Translations under genes and position numbers: made by a program | Assembly (NCBI GenBank): GCA_910574195.1 | Contig: CAJTBF010000010.1 | Span: forward strand, 1 to 64,000 | DNA length: 64,000 bases | From: Lachnospiraceae bacterium | GTDB lineage: Bacteria > Bacillota > Clostridia > Lachnospirales > Lachnospiraceae | Direction of reading: 5' to 3' | The notes under the pieces: model-generated | What the model saw: the letters and a program-made list of their open reading frames with translations, nothing else | The model's database searches: none | Told to the model about the DNA's origin: nothing | Shown here: one piece after another, positions 35,014 to 43,797 of the stretch | How the letters are laid out: every line of letters starts with the position of its first letter | How positions within the stretch are numbered: position 1 is the first letter of the stretch

Positions 35014-36393
35014 TCATTTCAGGAAAAAATGGATCATCCTGTCATGGATGGCCTTGTATGGCTGGTATCGCATGGGAAGATCCAGCCAGGTACCCTTGTG
35101 CACAATACTCTTATAATGAGAAAAGGTATCAAAACCGGCTTTTCCATGGTAAGACCCCATACCGCTCTCTCCACATCCGCCAAATCCCATTTCACTGGTG
35201 GCAAGGTGGACGACGGTATCATTGATACATCCGCCGCCGAAGCTGCATTGCGAAGTGATCTTCCGGACGACCGCTTTTTGCCTTGTAAAAAGGTATAACG
35301 CCAGGGGTCGAGGAAGCGCACGGATATTGTGGATGGCTTCCTCCAGAGTATCATAGGTAAGAATGGGAAGGATCGGTCCGAAAATTTCCTCTTGCATGAC
35401 CGCGTCGCCAAAAGTGACATTATCCATCACGGTAGGTTCGATCTGCAAAGTCGCCGGATCCGACGTTCCGCCATGCACGATTTTGTCCGGCTCCATCAAT
35501 GCCAGAAGCCGTCCGAAATGTTTTTCGTTGATGATTTTTCCATAATCAGGCTGTTCCAGAGGCACTTTTTTGAACTGCTTCCGAATCTGACGGCAGATCT
35601 CACGGATCAGCGCTTCCTTTACCATACGGTCACAGTAAATGTAATCTGGTGCGACACAGGTTTGTCCACAGTTTAGAAACTTTCCGAATACAATCCGCCT
35701 GACCGCCAGTCGGATGTCCGCGCTTTTTTCTACAATACAGGGGCTCTTTCCACCCAGTTCCAGCGTGACGGGGGTGAGATGTTCGGATGCCTTTTTCATG
35801 ACTTCTTTTCCGACACTCTGGCTTCCGGTGAAGAAAAGGTAGTCAAAATGTTGGTTCAGCAGACAGGTATTCTCCAGGCGGCCGCCGGTGACGATGGAGA
35901 CATGACGTTCGTCAAAACAATCCTGTATGAGCTTTTGAAGAAATGCGCTGGTATGGGGAGAATATGCGCTTGGCTTTACCACCACGGTATTTCCTGCGGC
36001 AATGGCGTCGATTAGCGGATCCATCGTCAGCAGGAATGGATAATTCCATGGGCTTAAGATCAGGACAACCCCGTAAGGGGAAGGCTTTTTATAACTGCGG
36101 GATGGAAACTGTGCCAGAGGAGTCCATACGGTTTTTTCTTTTGAAAATGTATGCAGGTGCCGGATCATATACTGAAGTTCGCCAAGGACCAGTCCGGTTT
36201 CGCACATGTAGCTTTCTGTGGAACTTTTTCCCAGATCTTTCTTCAGTGCGGCGTGGATGTCCGTTTCGTGGGTTAGAATGTAATTCCTTAGTCTGTGCAG
36301 AGCGCGAAGCCGGTAGTCTGTATGTAAGGTTACGCCAGTATGGAAGTAACGACGTTGTTTTTGGACAAGGGATTTGATTTCCTGTTCTGTCAT
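35014..36393 (-). CDS. NAD(P)-dependent aldehyde dehydrogenase (class 3-like)
   Basis: The 459-residue ALDH has SPWNYPFLLTMDPLIDAIAAGN, FTGSQSVGKEV, ELGGKSPCIV, the catalytic Cys in KFLNCGQTCVAPDY and EEIFGPILPI. Its length and C-terminal membrane-proximal tail fit the short fatty-aldehyde/coniferyl-type group (YwdH-like). The ATG at 36393 has AGAGGAGG; an in-frame extension to 36543 is not conserved-looking. It heads the operon with DUF1538 and the PII-like gene. The aldehyde substrate is unassigned. Confidence 0.87.
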   Translation of the reverse strand: MTEQEIKSLVQKQRRYFHTGVTLHTDYRLRALHRLRNYILTHETDIHAALKKDLGKSSTESYMCETGLVLGELQYMIRHLHTFSKEKTVWTPLAQFPSRSYKKPSPYGVVLILSPWNYPFLLTMDPLIDAIAAGNTVVVKPSAYSPHTSAFLQKLIQDCFDERHVSIVTGGRLENTCLLNQHFDYLFFTGSQSVGKEVMKKASEHLTPVTLELGGKSPCIVEKSADIRLAVRRIVFGKFLNCGQTCVAPDYIYCDRMVKEALIREICRQIRKQFKKVPLEQPDYGKIINEKHFGRLLALMEPDKIVHGGTSDPATLQIEPTVMDNVTFGDAVMQEEIFGPILPILTYDTLEEAIHNIRALPRPLALYLFTRQKAVVRKITSQCSFGGGCINDTVVHLATSEMGFGGCGESGMGSYHGKAGFDTFSHYKSIVHKGTWLDLPMRYQPYKAIHDRMIHFFLK

Positions 36394-36601
36394 CCTGTAT
36401 TTCCTCCTCTTAGTATTCGATATTTTCAGGAATATGAGTGTCCGGTATTGTGAAATCATTTTTGCTGATATGCAAAAATTCAGGAGAGAATATAGATTGA
36501 TAAAATATTCTTCTATGATAACAGGAAAACAGAATTTCGTCAATTAGAGTTGTTTGAAAAAAGGACTATTTATCCGGAGGAGAAAATAAAATACCAGAAG
36601 A

Positions 36602-36645
36602 ATCCCGGCAAAAGGATCGGATGAACCGCTGATCTTTGCCGGGAT
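36602..36645 (-). terminator. Intrinsic terminator after the split transketolase operon
   Basis: Arms ATCCCGGCAAA and TTTGCCGGGAT flank an inner GATC/GATC stem. On the minus strand the downstream side is T-rich. It separates tkt-C from the aldehyde dehydrogenase gene. Confidence 0.65.
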
Positions 36646-36669
36646 GAGAAATCATGTATACCAAAAGAA

Positions 36670-37605
36670 TTAGTGGATCCTGGAAATCCAGTCTTTTACT
36701 TTATCCGCTATCCCCTGTGGTGTCCAGCCATAATACTGGAAAACTTCCGGAGATTCTCCTGCGACAATATGCCCGTCCGGCGCGCCGATGACTTTTACGG
36801 GAACCGGATAATGCTGGGCAGTGACTTCACATACGGCGCCGCCAAGTCCTCCCAGGATACTGTGCTCTTCCACTGTGACAAGCCGGCGTGTTTCTTTGGC
36901 CGCATTGACGACTGCTTCGGTGTCGAAAGGCTTGATGGAGAACATATCCAGAACACGGGCATAGATTCCTTCCCTGGCGAGAAGTCTGGCCGCTTCCTTG
37001 CAGGGCCAGACCAGTTCTCCCATGGCAAGTAAGGTCAGGTCTGTTCCGTCGCAGAGTTGTTTTGCTTTGCCCACGGTGAAAGTTTCATTTTCCGAATAAA
37101 CTTGTTCCACAGCGTTTCGGCCCATCCGCATATACATGGGGCCTTCTGTTTCTGCCATATAGCAGGTCAGTGCTTTGGTCTGTACAGCGTCGCACGGAAC
37201 AAGTACAGTCAGTCCGGGCAACGTTCGCAGGACGGAAATATCCTGAAGAGAATGATGGGAGAATCCCAGGGTCCCATAGCTGACGCCACCGCTGACACCC
37301 ACCAGCTTTACATTGCGCTGATTATAGACGGCGTCAATTTTCACCTGTTCATAACTGCGTCCGCTGAGAAAAGGAGAAGGAGAGCAGACAAAAACGGTCT
37401 TCCCACAGGAGGCGATCCCGCTGCCGATCCCCACCGCATTCTGTTCAGCAATTCCGACTTCTACGAATTGTTCGGGTAATAACTGTGCAAAATCGTTCAG
37501 AGTAACGGAACCACGGGAATCCGTGGCAACGGCCATAATCGTTTTATCCTTCTGCGCAAGTTCTAAGAGCTTTTCGGTAAACGCTTTTCTGCAAGGTGTA
37601 TTCAT
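36670..37605 (-). CDS. Transketolase C-terminal subunit
   Basis: The 311-residue protein carries the pyrimidine-binding and C-terminal domains of transketolase: AVATDSRGS, FVEVGIAEQNAVGIGSGIA with the catalytic Glu, SHHSLQDISVLRTLPG, and a terminal domain with TVEEHSILGGLGGAV. Its ATG overlaps the stop of the N-terminal subunit gene (ATGA), so subunits are made in step. Split transketolases are common in Clostridia, but here the pair follows an FGGY kinase, hinting at a dedicated sugar pathway rather than housekeeping. Confidence 0.9.
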   Translation of the reverse strand: MNTPCRKAFTEKLLELAQKDKTIMAVATDSRGSVTLNDFAQLLPEQFVEVGIAEQNAVGIGSGIASCGKTVFVCSPSPFLSGRSYEQVKIDAVYNQRNVKLVGVSGGVSYGTLGFSHHSLQDISVLRTLPGLTVLVPCDAVQTKALTCYMAETEGPMYMRMGRNAVEQVYSENETFTVGKAKQLCDGTDLTLLAMGELVWPCKEAARLLAREGIYARVLDMFSIKPFDTEAVVNAAKETRRLVTVEEHSILGGLGGAVCEVTAQHYPVPVKVIGAPDGHIVAGESPEVFQYYGWTPQGIADKVKDWISRIH

Positions 37606-38426
37606 AGGACACTCTCCTTTTCTGCTAAATTCATCATTGCCTGTTCGTACTGTTCTTTGGTGAGAGAACCGTGATGCCATTTTACCGCATGTTCCATGAA
37701 GGAAACCCCTTTTCCTTTTACGGTATCCAGAAGAAGCATTTTTGGTTTTCCGGAAATGTGTTCCAGTCGTTCCAGGGCCGCCAGAATCGAAGAGATATCG
37801 TTTCCATCAATCACTTCCGTCGCAAAACCAAAGGCTTCGCATTTTTGCTGTAATGGTTCGAGAGTCATGATTTCTTCCGTTTTTCCGCTGATCTGCAGAT
37901 GGTTGCGGTCGATAGCGGCATAGAGGTTGTCCAGGTGATAATTTCCTGCGAACATCAGAGCTTCCCAGACAGACCCTTCCGCCAGTTCTCCGTCTCCAAG
38001 GAGAGTGTAAATGCGGCAATTCGTATCGTCCAGTTTACAGGCCAGTGCCGTGCCACAGGCGCCGGAAAGGCCGTGTCCAAGAGATCCCGTGTTCATCTCC
38101 ACGCCGGGCACACAACGATCGGGGTGTCCAATCAGCCGGGTATTGAACTGGCAGAACGTGTCTAATTCTTCTTTGGGAAAGAAACCGCAGTCTGCCAGAA
38201 TCGAAAAGTATCCTTCCACACAATGCCCTTTGCTTAGAATAAAACGGTCTCGCAGAGGCCACTGGGGGTTTTTGGCGTCAAAATGCATCTTTTCATAGTA
38301 TAAGACAGTGAGATAGTCAATACTGGACAGAGTACCGCCGATATGTCCGGTCTGCGCTTGATACACCATTTTGATGGCCTGTCTGCGTATTTCGGCTGCT
38401 TTTTTTTTCAGTGCTTCTACTTCCAT
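37602..38426 (-). CDS. Transketolase N-terminal (ThDP-binding) subunit
   Basis: The 274-residue protein has GHIGGTLSSIDYLTVLYY, SKGHCVEGYFSIL, GSLGHGLSGACG and the thiamine diphosphate motif GDGELAEGSVWEA with the downstream Asn in DRNHLQISG. It pairs with the C-terminal subunit encoded next. AAAAAGGAGC precedes the ATG. It starts 150 bases after the FGGY kinase stop. With that kinase the unit resembles apulose 4-phosphate transketolase operons described in other bacteria (inference). Confidence 0.9.
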   Translation of the reverse strand: MEVEALKKKAAEIRRQAIKMVYQAQTGHIGGTLSSIDYLTVLYYEKMHFDAKNPQWPLRDRFILSKGHCVEGYFSILADCGFFPKEELDTFCQFNTRLIGHPDRCVPGVEMNTGSLGHGLSGACGTALACKLDDTNCRIYTLLGDGELAEGSVWEALMFAGNYHLDNLYAAIDRNHLQISGKTEEIMTLEPLQQKCEAFGFATEVIDGNDISSILAALERLEHISGKPKMLLLDTVKGKGVSFMEHAVKWHHGSLTKEQYEQAMMNLAEKESVL

Positions 38427-38578
38427 AAATGTGCTCCTTTTTGGTTTTTTATGTTAGGATTATTCTTTCTGTCTGTTTTTTACTGTTGAGAAACCGATTG
38501 TATTCCGTGTAAGGAGAGATTTCCGGCCGTGCAAAACAGAGATTGATATGGTAGCGCCACTGTAGTACCTGTTCGTTT

Positions 38579-40057
38579 CTATATCAGCCGTGACTGGCGG
38601 ATTGCTTTCTTCCAACCTTCGTACAATTCTTCTCTGGAAACGGCATCCATGTGGGGATCGAAACGTTGCTTCTCCTCGCCCAGGGACCGCAGTTGTTCCT
38701 TATTTTCAAACAGGCCGGTTGCAACTCCAGCCATATAGAACACACCCAATGCGCTGCTTTCTTTTGCCCGGCTGCGCAGAACCGGAATGCCCAGGATATC
38801 AGACTGGAACTGCATCAGCAACGCATTTTTCGTAACGCCGCCGTCCACAAGAAGGGTAGGAACAGCTTCTTTCGTTTCCTTTTGCATGGATTCGACCATG
38901 TCCCGAATCTGATAGGCAATGCAATCCAAAGCGGCGCGTACTAGATGCGCCCTTTTTGTTCCGGTAGACATTCCTACGATACATGCCCGGGCGGCGCTAT
39001 CCCGATAAGGGGTGCCTAATCCGGTAAAAGCGGGCACCAGATAAACCCCCTGTGCATCGGTCACCTGACGGGCGATCTCTTCGGACTGCGCAGCGTTTTC
39101 CAGCATTTCCATATCGGACACCAGCCAGGAAATGACCGCTCCGGTGTAGACTGCGGTACCTTCCCATACATAGGTAACGTTTCCTCCCATACGCCAGCCC
39201 ACGGAAGTGGTCATACCCTCTGCCGGAGGCTGCGGGGTACTTCCCAGGTTCATAAGAATAGAAGAACCGGTTCCATAGGTGATCTTCACGTCTCCTGCAT
39301 GGAAACCACATTGTCCGAACAGCGCTGCTGCACTGTCTCCGATGACACCGGTAATAGGCAGTGCCGGTAACCCGGGGACATCTACCGTACCGAAGTCTGC
39401 ATCTGCATCATAGAGAGCCGGCAGGATATTGCGTGGAATATGGAAAATCCGAAGAAGTTCCTCATCCCATTGTAAGGTTTCCTGATCGAATAGCTGGGTA
39501 ATGCTGGCGTTGCAGTAATCAGCGGCATGTACCCGGCCGCGGGTCAGTTTCCAGATCAGCCAGGATTCAATGGTACCAAACAGAATCTCTTCTTTCTCTG
39601 CCGCGTCAGAGAGCCCTTCGAGATGTTCAAACATCCAGCTCAGTTTTGCTGCGGGAAGGAAAGCAGAGGCATCTGTGCCGCTTTTGCAAAGGATGGTTGC
39701 TTTCTCGTCTTCTGTCAAACGTGCACAAGCTTCTTCACCCCGGTTACATTGCCAGCCAATGATGTGATGAACCGGTTTTCCGGTCTGTTTGTTCCATACG
39801 ACAAAAGCCCCCGTCTGTACGGTGATGGCCAGTGCCAGTACATCCTGTTCCGGAATGGCTGCTTCCTTTAGAACACCGGCGATGACCTGTACGGTCTGCT
39901 CAAAGATTTCTTCCGCATCTTGCTCTACCCAGCCGGGCGCCGGATAGTATTGTTTATGAATCAGATTTTTGTCTGCAACGATGATTCCCTGCTCATTGAA
40001 CAGGACAGATTTTGTTCCGGTTGTACTCTGATCGATTGTCAGAATATATTTTGCCAT
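38579..40057 (-). CDS. FGGY-family sugar/polyol kinase (glycerol-kinase-like)
   Basis: The 492-residue kinase begins KYILTIDQSTTGTKSVLFNEQG and has the P-loop-like YGTGSSILMNLGS and LLVDGGVTKNALLMQFQSDILG. It is overall GlpK-like, but the glycerol kinase substrate signature around WQDRR is replaced by WQCNRGEE, so glycerol is not a safe assignment. The ATG at 40057 follows GGAGGTGA; one at 40072 precedes the site. It is first in an operon with the split transketolase, suggesting a ketose whose phosphate feeds transketolase, such as apulose or a pentulose. Confidence 0.85.
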   Translation of the reverse strand: MAKYILTIDQSTTGTKSVLFNEQGIIVADKNLIHKQYYPAPGWVEQDAEEIFEQTVQVIAGVLKEAAIPEQDVLALAITVQTGAFVVWNKQTGKPVHHIIGWQCNRGEEACARLTEDEKATILCKSGTDASAFLPAAKLSWMFEHLEGLSDAAEKEEILFGTIESWLIWKLTRGRVHAADYCNASITQLFDQETLQWDEELLRIFHIPRNILPALYDADADFGTVDVPGLPALPITGVIGDSAAALFGQCGFHAGDVKITYGTGSSILMNLGSTPQPPAEGMTTSVGWRMGGNVTYVWEGTAVYTGAVISWLVSDMEMLENAAQSEEIARQVTDAQGVYLVPAFTGLGTPYRDSAARACIVGMSTGTKRAHLVRAALDCIAYQIRDMVESMQKETKEAVPTLLVDGGVTKNALLMQFQSDILGIPVLRSRAKESSALGVFYMAGVATGLFENKEQLRSLGEEKQRFDPHMDAVSREELYEGWKKAIRQSRLI

Positions 40058-40114
40058 GTGACTCACCTCCATAAAAATTGTTTGCTTTTTTTGAAAAATG
40101 TTTATTTTGTTGTT

Positions 40115-40143
40115 ATTATAAGTGTATGAAACTGAAAATGCAA
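40115..40143 (-). promoter_or_regulatory. Promoter of the kinase-transketolase operon
   Basis: On the minus strand TTGCAT (40143-40138) and TATAAT (40120-40115) are spaced 17 bases, 58 bases before the kinase start. Confidence 0.6.
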
Positions 40144-40327
40144 TGGACAGATTTACTAAATAAATGAGATGAAATTTAGATAATGTAACAATAAACAGGG
40201 ATTTTGGTATGAAAAAGGACAGGAGATGAAAGCGTGTATTGTAAATATAACTAAATAAGTTTTGAATATTTTATACAAAATCACGATAGAAAAATGATGA
40301 AATGTATGATAAAATTTGAACCATAGA

Positions 40328-40339
40328 AAGTACGTACTT
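40328..40339. promoter_or_regulatory. Perfect 12-bp palindrome before the cyclase pair
   Basis: AAGTAC-GTACTT lies 45 bases upstream of the first cyclase gene in an otherwise AT-rich divergent spacer (40073-40383). Its position suits an operator, but no regulator can be matched to it. Confidence 0.35.
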
Positions 40340-40383
40340 ATTCAAACAAAAAACAAAGATGTCAAACGAAAGGAGAACGCGTT

Positions 40384-41067
40384 TTGAAAATCAAAAAAGA
40401 ACAGATCGTAGAACTTTATCATCCGCTGCTGGATGGTGCGGAGAACTTTCCATATGAGGCACAGTTGGGGGAGGAGAGTCGTCTCTGGCCGAAGAACTGG
40501 TATATTGAGTGTACGGCGACATTGGCAGCACATGCAGGCTCTCATGTAGAGGTACCTTATCATCATCTTTTGGATGGCGATGACTGTGCGGCATTTCCGG
40601 TAGAGAATCTGATTGGAGAATGTACGGTAATCAATTGTCTGGGAAAAGAACCAGGTGAGGAGATCACATTGGAGGATGTGAAAAAAGTAGAGGGGACGAT
40701 TGAGGATGGCGATATTGTGTTCCTTTATACCGGCTATGATCAATATTTCCGGAAAGAGAATTGGCAGCCTTATCCTCCGTTGTCCCTGGAGGCATTGGAT
40801 TGGCTTTTGCAGTATCATCCGAAGATCATCGGTACCGATGCATCCGGCGTGGAGCTGACGGACGGATATGATGAGGAAGGACGGATGCATGAGCTTTTCG
40901 GGGAACCGGTTCATGTAAAATGTTTCAAGAATGGCGTTGCGATTGTAGAGTCTTTGACGAATCTGGGTGCAATTGACGGAATGCGGACAACGGTCTTCGT
41001 ACTTGCACTGCCGATGCAGGGGATGGATGCTTCTCCGGCCCGTATCATTGCGATCAAGGACCTGTAA
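40384..41067 (+). CDS. Cyclase-family (KynB-like) metal-dependent hydrolase, copy 1
   Basis: The 227-residue protein has the cyclase-family metal motif as HAGSHVEVPYHH (usual form H-x-G-T-H-x-D-x-P-x-H), with Ser for Thr and Glu for Asp. Family members include arylformamidase, isatin hydrolase and related amide or ester hydrolases that use Mn or Zn. It starts with TTG, placed by AAAGGAG and by alignment with the second copy. About four residues in five match copy 2. The substrate is unknown; a carbohydrate lactone or formamide is possible. Confidence 0.8.
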   Translation: MKIKKEQIVELYHPLLDGAENFPYEAQLGEESRLWPKNWYIECTATLAAHAGSHVEVPYHHLLDGDDCAAFPVENLIGECTVINCLGKEPGEEITLEDVKKVEGTIEDGDIVFLYTGYDQYFRKENWQPYPPLSLEALDWLLQYHPKIIGTDASGVELTDGYDEEGRMHELFGEPVHVKCFKNGVAIVESLTNLGAIDGMRTTVFVLALPMQGMDASPARIIAIKDL

Positions 41068-41110
41068 AGAATATCTTCCTTTACAATTATAAAAAAGATG
41101 GAGGATGAGC

Positions 41111-41818
41111 ATGAAATTTAAAAAAGAACAGATTGTGGAATTATGCCATACGCTATACCGCCGTAAGGAGAGTTTTCCATATGACGCCAATTGTACTCCT
41201 GACAGTCGTATGCGTCAACCCGCACAGAAGCCGGAGAACTGGTATATCGAAAGTGTGGCGACGTTGGCGGCGCATGCGGGAACGCATGTGGAAGTACCTT
41301 ATCACCATATGTTCGGTGGACGGGATTGCATGACCTATCCGACAGAAAATCTGGTGGGAGAATGTACGGTGATCAATTGTCTGGGAAAAGAACCAGGCGA
41401 GGAGATCACATTGGAAGATGTGAAAAAGGTGAAGGGTAGTATTCAGGACGGTGATATTGTATTTTTGTACACCGGTTATGATCAGTATTTCCGGAAGGAA
41501 AACTGGCAACCATATCCCCCGCTTTCTGAGGCAGCTCTGGATTGGCTCCTGCAATATCATCCGAAGCTGATTGGTACGGATGCGTCTGGGGTGGAATTGA
41601 CAGACGGTTATGATGAAGAAGGCAGAATGCATGAATTGTATGGGGAACCTATCCATGTAAAGTGTTTTCAGAATGGAATAGCCATTGTGGAGTCATTGAC
41701 AAACCTGGGGGCGATTGATGGAATGCGGACAACCGTTTTTGTTTTAGGTTTACCGATGCAGCGAATGGATGCCTCACCGGCCCGCATCATTGCGATTAAA
41801 GATTGGAATGAAAAATAG
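41111..41818 (+). CDS. Cyclase-family metal-dependent hydrolase, copy 2
   Basis: The 235-residue protein is very similar to its neighbour, including LGKEPGEEITLEDVKKV, FLYTGYDQYFRKENWQPYP and LTNLGAIDGMRTTVFVL. It keeps the canonical Thr in HAGTHVEVPYHH and has a small insertion (RMRQPAQ) near residue 35. The ATG at 41111 is six bases after GGAGG. The pair probably arose by tandem duplication. It may form hetero-oligomers with copy 1 or act on a related substrate. Confidence 0.82.
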   Translation: MKFKKEQIVELCHTLYRRKESFPYDANCTPDSRMRQPAQKPENWYIESVATLAAHAGTHVEVPYHHMFGGRDCMTYPTENLVGECTVINCLGKEPGEEITLEDVKKVKGSIQDGDIVFLYTGYDQYFRKENWQPYPPLSEAALDWLLQYHPKLIGTDASGVELTDGYDEEGRMHELYGEPIHVKCFQNGIAIVESLTNLGAIDGMRTTVFVLGLPMQRMDASPARIIAIKDWNEK

Positions 41819-41842
41819 AAAAGAATAAAAGTAGATAGAAAA

Positions 41843-41885
41843 ACATCTTTGTATGAGGGATACGGAATACAAAGGTGTTTTTTTA
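41843..41885 (+). terminator. Intrinsic terminator after the cyclase pair
   Basis: Arms ACATCTTTGTAT and ATACAAAGGTGT (one G-T pair) are followed by TTTTTTT. Confidence 0.85.
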
Positions 41886-41940
41886 AGATAGATTTTATGG
41901 AATAAAGCTGCTGTTATATGATGGAATACAAAGAAATACG

Positions 41941-41969
41941 GAAAAGCAACCAATATGGAAGCTTTTCCG
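41941..41969 (-). terminator. Hairpin after the NhaC gene
   Basis: Arms GGAAAAGC and GCTTTTCC lie 40 bases beyond the NhaC stop on the minus strand. The downstream T-run is interrupted, so termination is only probable. Confidence 0.4.
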
Positions 41970-42009
41970 CGTTATCATCTTTCAGACATTGGTTTGCGCA
42001 AAATGTGGA

Positions 42010-43578
42010 TTACGCATCCTGCATCGTGTTCAGATCTTCCTGCTTATCCAGATTGACTTTTGTATGTTGGTTTAGAAATACAATTATGACGATCATCAAT
42101 AGTGCGGCGCCGCCCAGGGAGAAGAACAGGTTTCCTCCAGTAATACCAAGGACAATATAACCGAACATACTGCATCCGGCAACAGTCAGAGCGTAGATCA
42201 TCTGTGTAGATACATGAACCAGATGGCTCACCCCGGCGCCGGCGCTGGAGAGAATGGTCGTATCAGAGATCGGAGAACAGTGGTCTCCAAAGACACTTCC
42301 GGCTAGAGTGGCCGCCAGAGAACCAAGTAACAATTCCGGACAGATGGCCTGTGCAACCGGGATAATGATGGGAATGAGAATTCCGAAAGTTCCCCAGGAA
42401 GTTCCGGTTGCAAAACTCAGGAAAGCAGCGACGACGAAAACTAAAGTCGGAAGCAGCATACCAGGAACACCGGTGGTTTCCACCAGCGTTTTTACGAAGT
42501 CCGGGGTACTGAGAAGATCCCGGCAGATGCCGCCGATAGCCCAGGCAAGAACCAGGATACATCCAGAAGTAATCATCTGCTGCATTCCTTTTACTACATT
42601 CTCCATAAATTCGGCAAAGGTCATAATCTTGCGGGAGATATACATGACCAGTGCAACGAGGAGTCCTGCAAAACTTCCCCATACCAGCGCCTGTGCTGCC
42701 ACGCAGTTGCCCAGAGCGGCCGTAATGTTGTGAAGCGCTGGATCTCCGCTCCAGTATCCGCCGTTATAGAGCATACCGGCGATAGATACAATAATAAGTA
42801 CAATGATCGGAACGATCATATCCGCGACGGTTCCTTTTTTATGGGTAGCATCGTTGGTGTTTGCTGCCTGCAGTTCTTCCATAGCGCCCAGATCTCCCTT
42901 TTCGGCGAGCGCTTCGCATTTTTTCATGGGACCGAAATCCAGAGCAAAAATAGAGATAATGAGAACCATAAGCAGACTAAGCAATGCGTAAAAATTATAT
43001 GGTATAGCAGATACAAATGCTGAAAATTCAGATTGAAAAGCGCCGGTGGCTTTTAAATAACTTCCGACTGCGGCTGCCCAGCTAGAGATGGGTGCGATGA
43101 TACAGATGGGTGCGGCAGTGGCGTCAATGATGTAGGCCAGTTTGGCGCGGCTGACTTTGTGACGGTCTGTTACCGGTTTCATAACAGTACCTACTGTCAG
43201 GCAGTTGAAATAGTCATCCAGAAAGATGAGACAGCCCAGAAGGCTGGTAAAAAGTAGAGAACTGCGTTTGGTACGGATAACCTTGGCGGTCCAGCGTCCG
43301 TATGCTTCTGCGCCTCCGGAGGCGTTGACAAGAAAGACTAGGGCGCCAAGTAAAAAACAGAAGATCATGATATTCAAATCCATCTTCTCGATCATAATAT
43401 CGAATGTGGTCTGAACAGGCCCCACCAGAGGATTCAGACCAGCGGCGAGACTGTAAATAACAGCTCCGGATAAAACACCGGTAATTAGTGAAAAAAGTAC
43501 TTCTTTTGTGATCAGTGCCAATAGGATAGCAATAATGGGAGGTAGAATAGATAACCAACCGACATAAACTGATTCCAT
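42010..43578 (-). CDS. NhaC-family Na+/H+ antiporter-like transporter
   Basis: The 522-residue protein has about 12-13 membrane helices and NhaC-family motifs: FLDDYFNCLTVGTVMKPVTD, FATGTSWGTFGILIPI and GSVFGDHCSPISDTTILSSAG. Members exchange Na+ and H+ or amino and organic acids (malate/lactate, Tyr). No dedicated importer for the surrounding sugar island is obvious, so this could be its transporter; that is inference. The RBS is AAAAGGAG. It is preceded by a leader with a small ORF. Confidence 0.88.
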   Translation of the reverse strand: MESVYVGWLSILPPIIAILLALITKEVLFSLITGVLSGAVIYSLAAGLNPLVGPVQTTFDIMIEKMDLNIMIFCFLLGALVFLVNASGGAEAYGRWTAKVIRTKRSSLLFTSLLGCLIFLDDYFNCLTVGTVMKPVTDRHKVSRAKLAYIIDATAAPICIIAPISSWAAAVGSYLKATGAFQSEFSAFVSAIPYNFYALLSLLMVLIISIFALDFGPMKKCEALAEKGDLGAMEELQAANTNDATHKKGTVADMIVPIIVLIIVSIAGMLYNGGYWSGDPALHNITAALGNCVAAQALVWGSFAGLLVALVMYISRKIMTFAEFMENVVKGMQQMITSGCILVLAWAIGGICRDLLSTPDFVKTLVETTGVPGMLLPTLVFVVAAFLSFATGTSWGTFGILIPIIIPVAQAICPELLLGSLAATLAGSVFGDHCSPISDTTILSSAGAGVSHLVHVSTQMIYALTVAGCSMFGYIVLGITGGNLFFSLGGAALLMIVIIVFLNQHTKVNLDKQEDLNTMQDA

Positions 43579-43597
43579 AAATCTTCACTCCTTTTCT

Positions 43598-43684
43598 CTA
43601 ATGTGTGTGCGCGCTCAGCGTGGAATATTCGGTTTTCGGGATCCGCACCGAAATCTCGGTGAAATAGTTACGATAATTTTTCAT
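43598..43684 (-). CDS. Small leader ORF (28 residues) before NhaC
   Basis: The ORF runs MKNYRNYFTEISVRIPKTEY, then STLSAHTH and a stop. It has a good AAAGGAG seven bases before its ATG and ends 20 bases before the NhaC start. An internal CACCGA/TCGGTG hairpin overlaps it, and a second stable hairpin lies just upstream. It could be a leader peptide that couples translation to nhaC expression, or a functional microprotein. No homologue is known to me. Confidence 0.4.
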   Translation of the reverse strand: MKNYRNYFTEISVRIPKTEYSTLSAHTH

Positions 43685-43707
43685 GTGTATTCTCCTTTCT
43701 TTTTGGA

Positions 43708-43732
43708 GGGACACCGCTTTTGCGTGTATCCC
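43708..43732 (-). promoter_or_regulatory. Stable hairpin in the NhaC leader RNA
   Basis: On the minus strand GGGATAC-A-CGC and GCGGTGTCCC pair around an AAAA loop, just upstream of the small ORF's ribosome binding site. It may be part of a regulatory leader. I cannot assign it to a named riboswitch class. Confidence 0.4.
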
Positions 43733-43767
43733 AACTTACAGTAACAAAGCGTCTTTTGAATACATTC

Positions 43768-43797
43768 ATTATACACGATATAAAAGAAACAAAACAA
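43768..43797 (-). promoter_or_regulatory. Promoter of the NhaC transcript
   Basis: On the minus strand TTGTTT (43797-43792) and TATAAT (43773-43768) are spaced 18 bases. This predicts a leader of about 180 bases. The rest of 43800-44190 is AT-rich and shows no gene or clear signal. Confidence 0.5.

Noticed and set aside
43579-43797. A named Na+, Li+ or guanidine riboswitch before nhaC
   Set aside because: The hairpins do not show motif sequences I can match to those classes with confidence.
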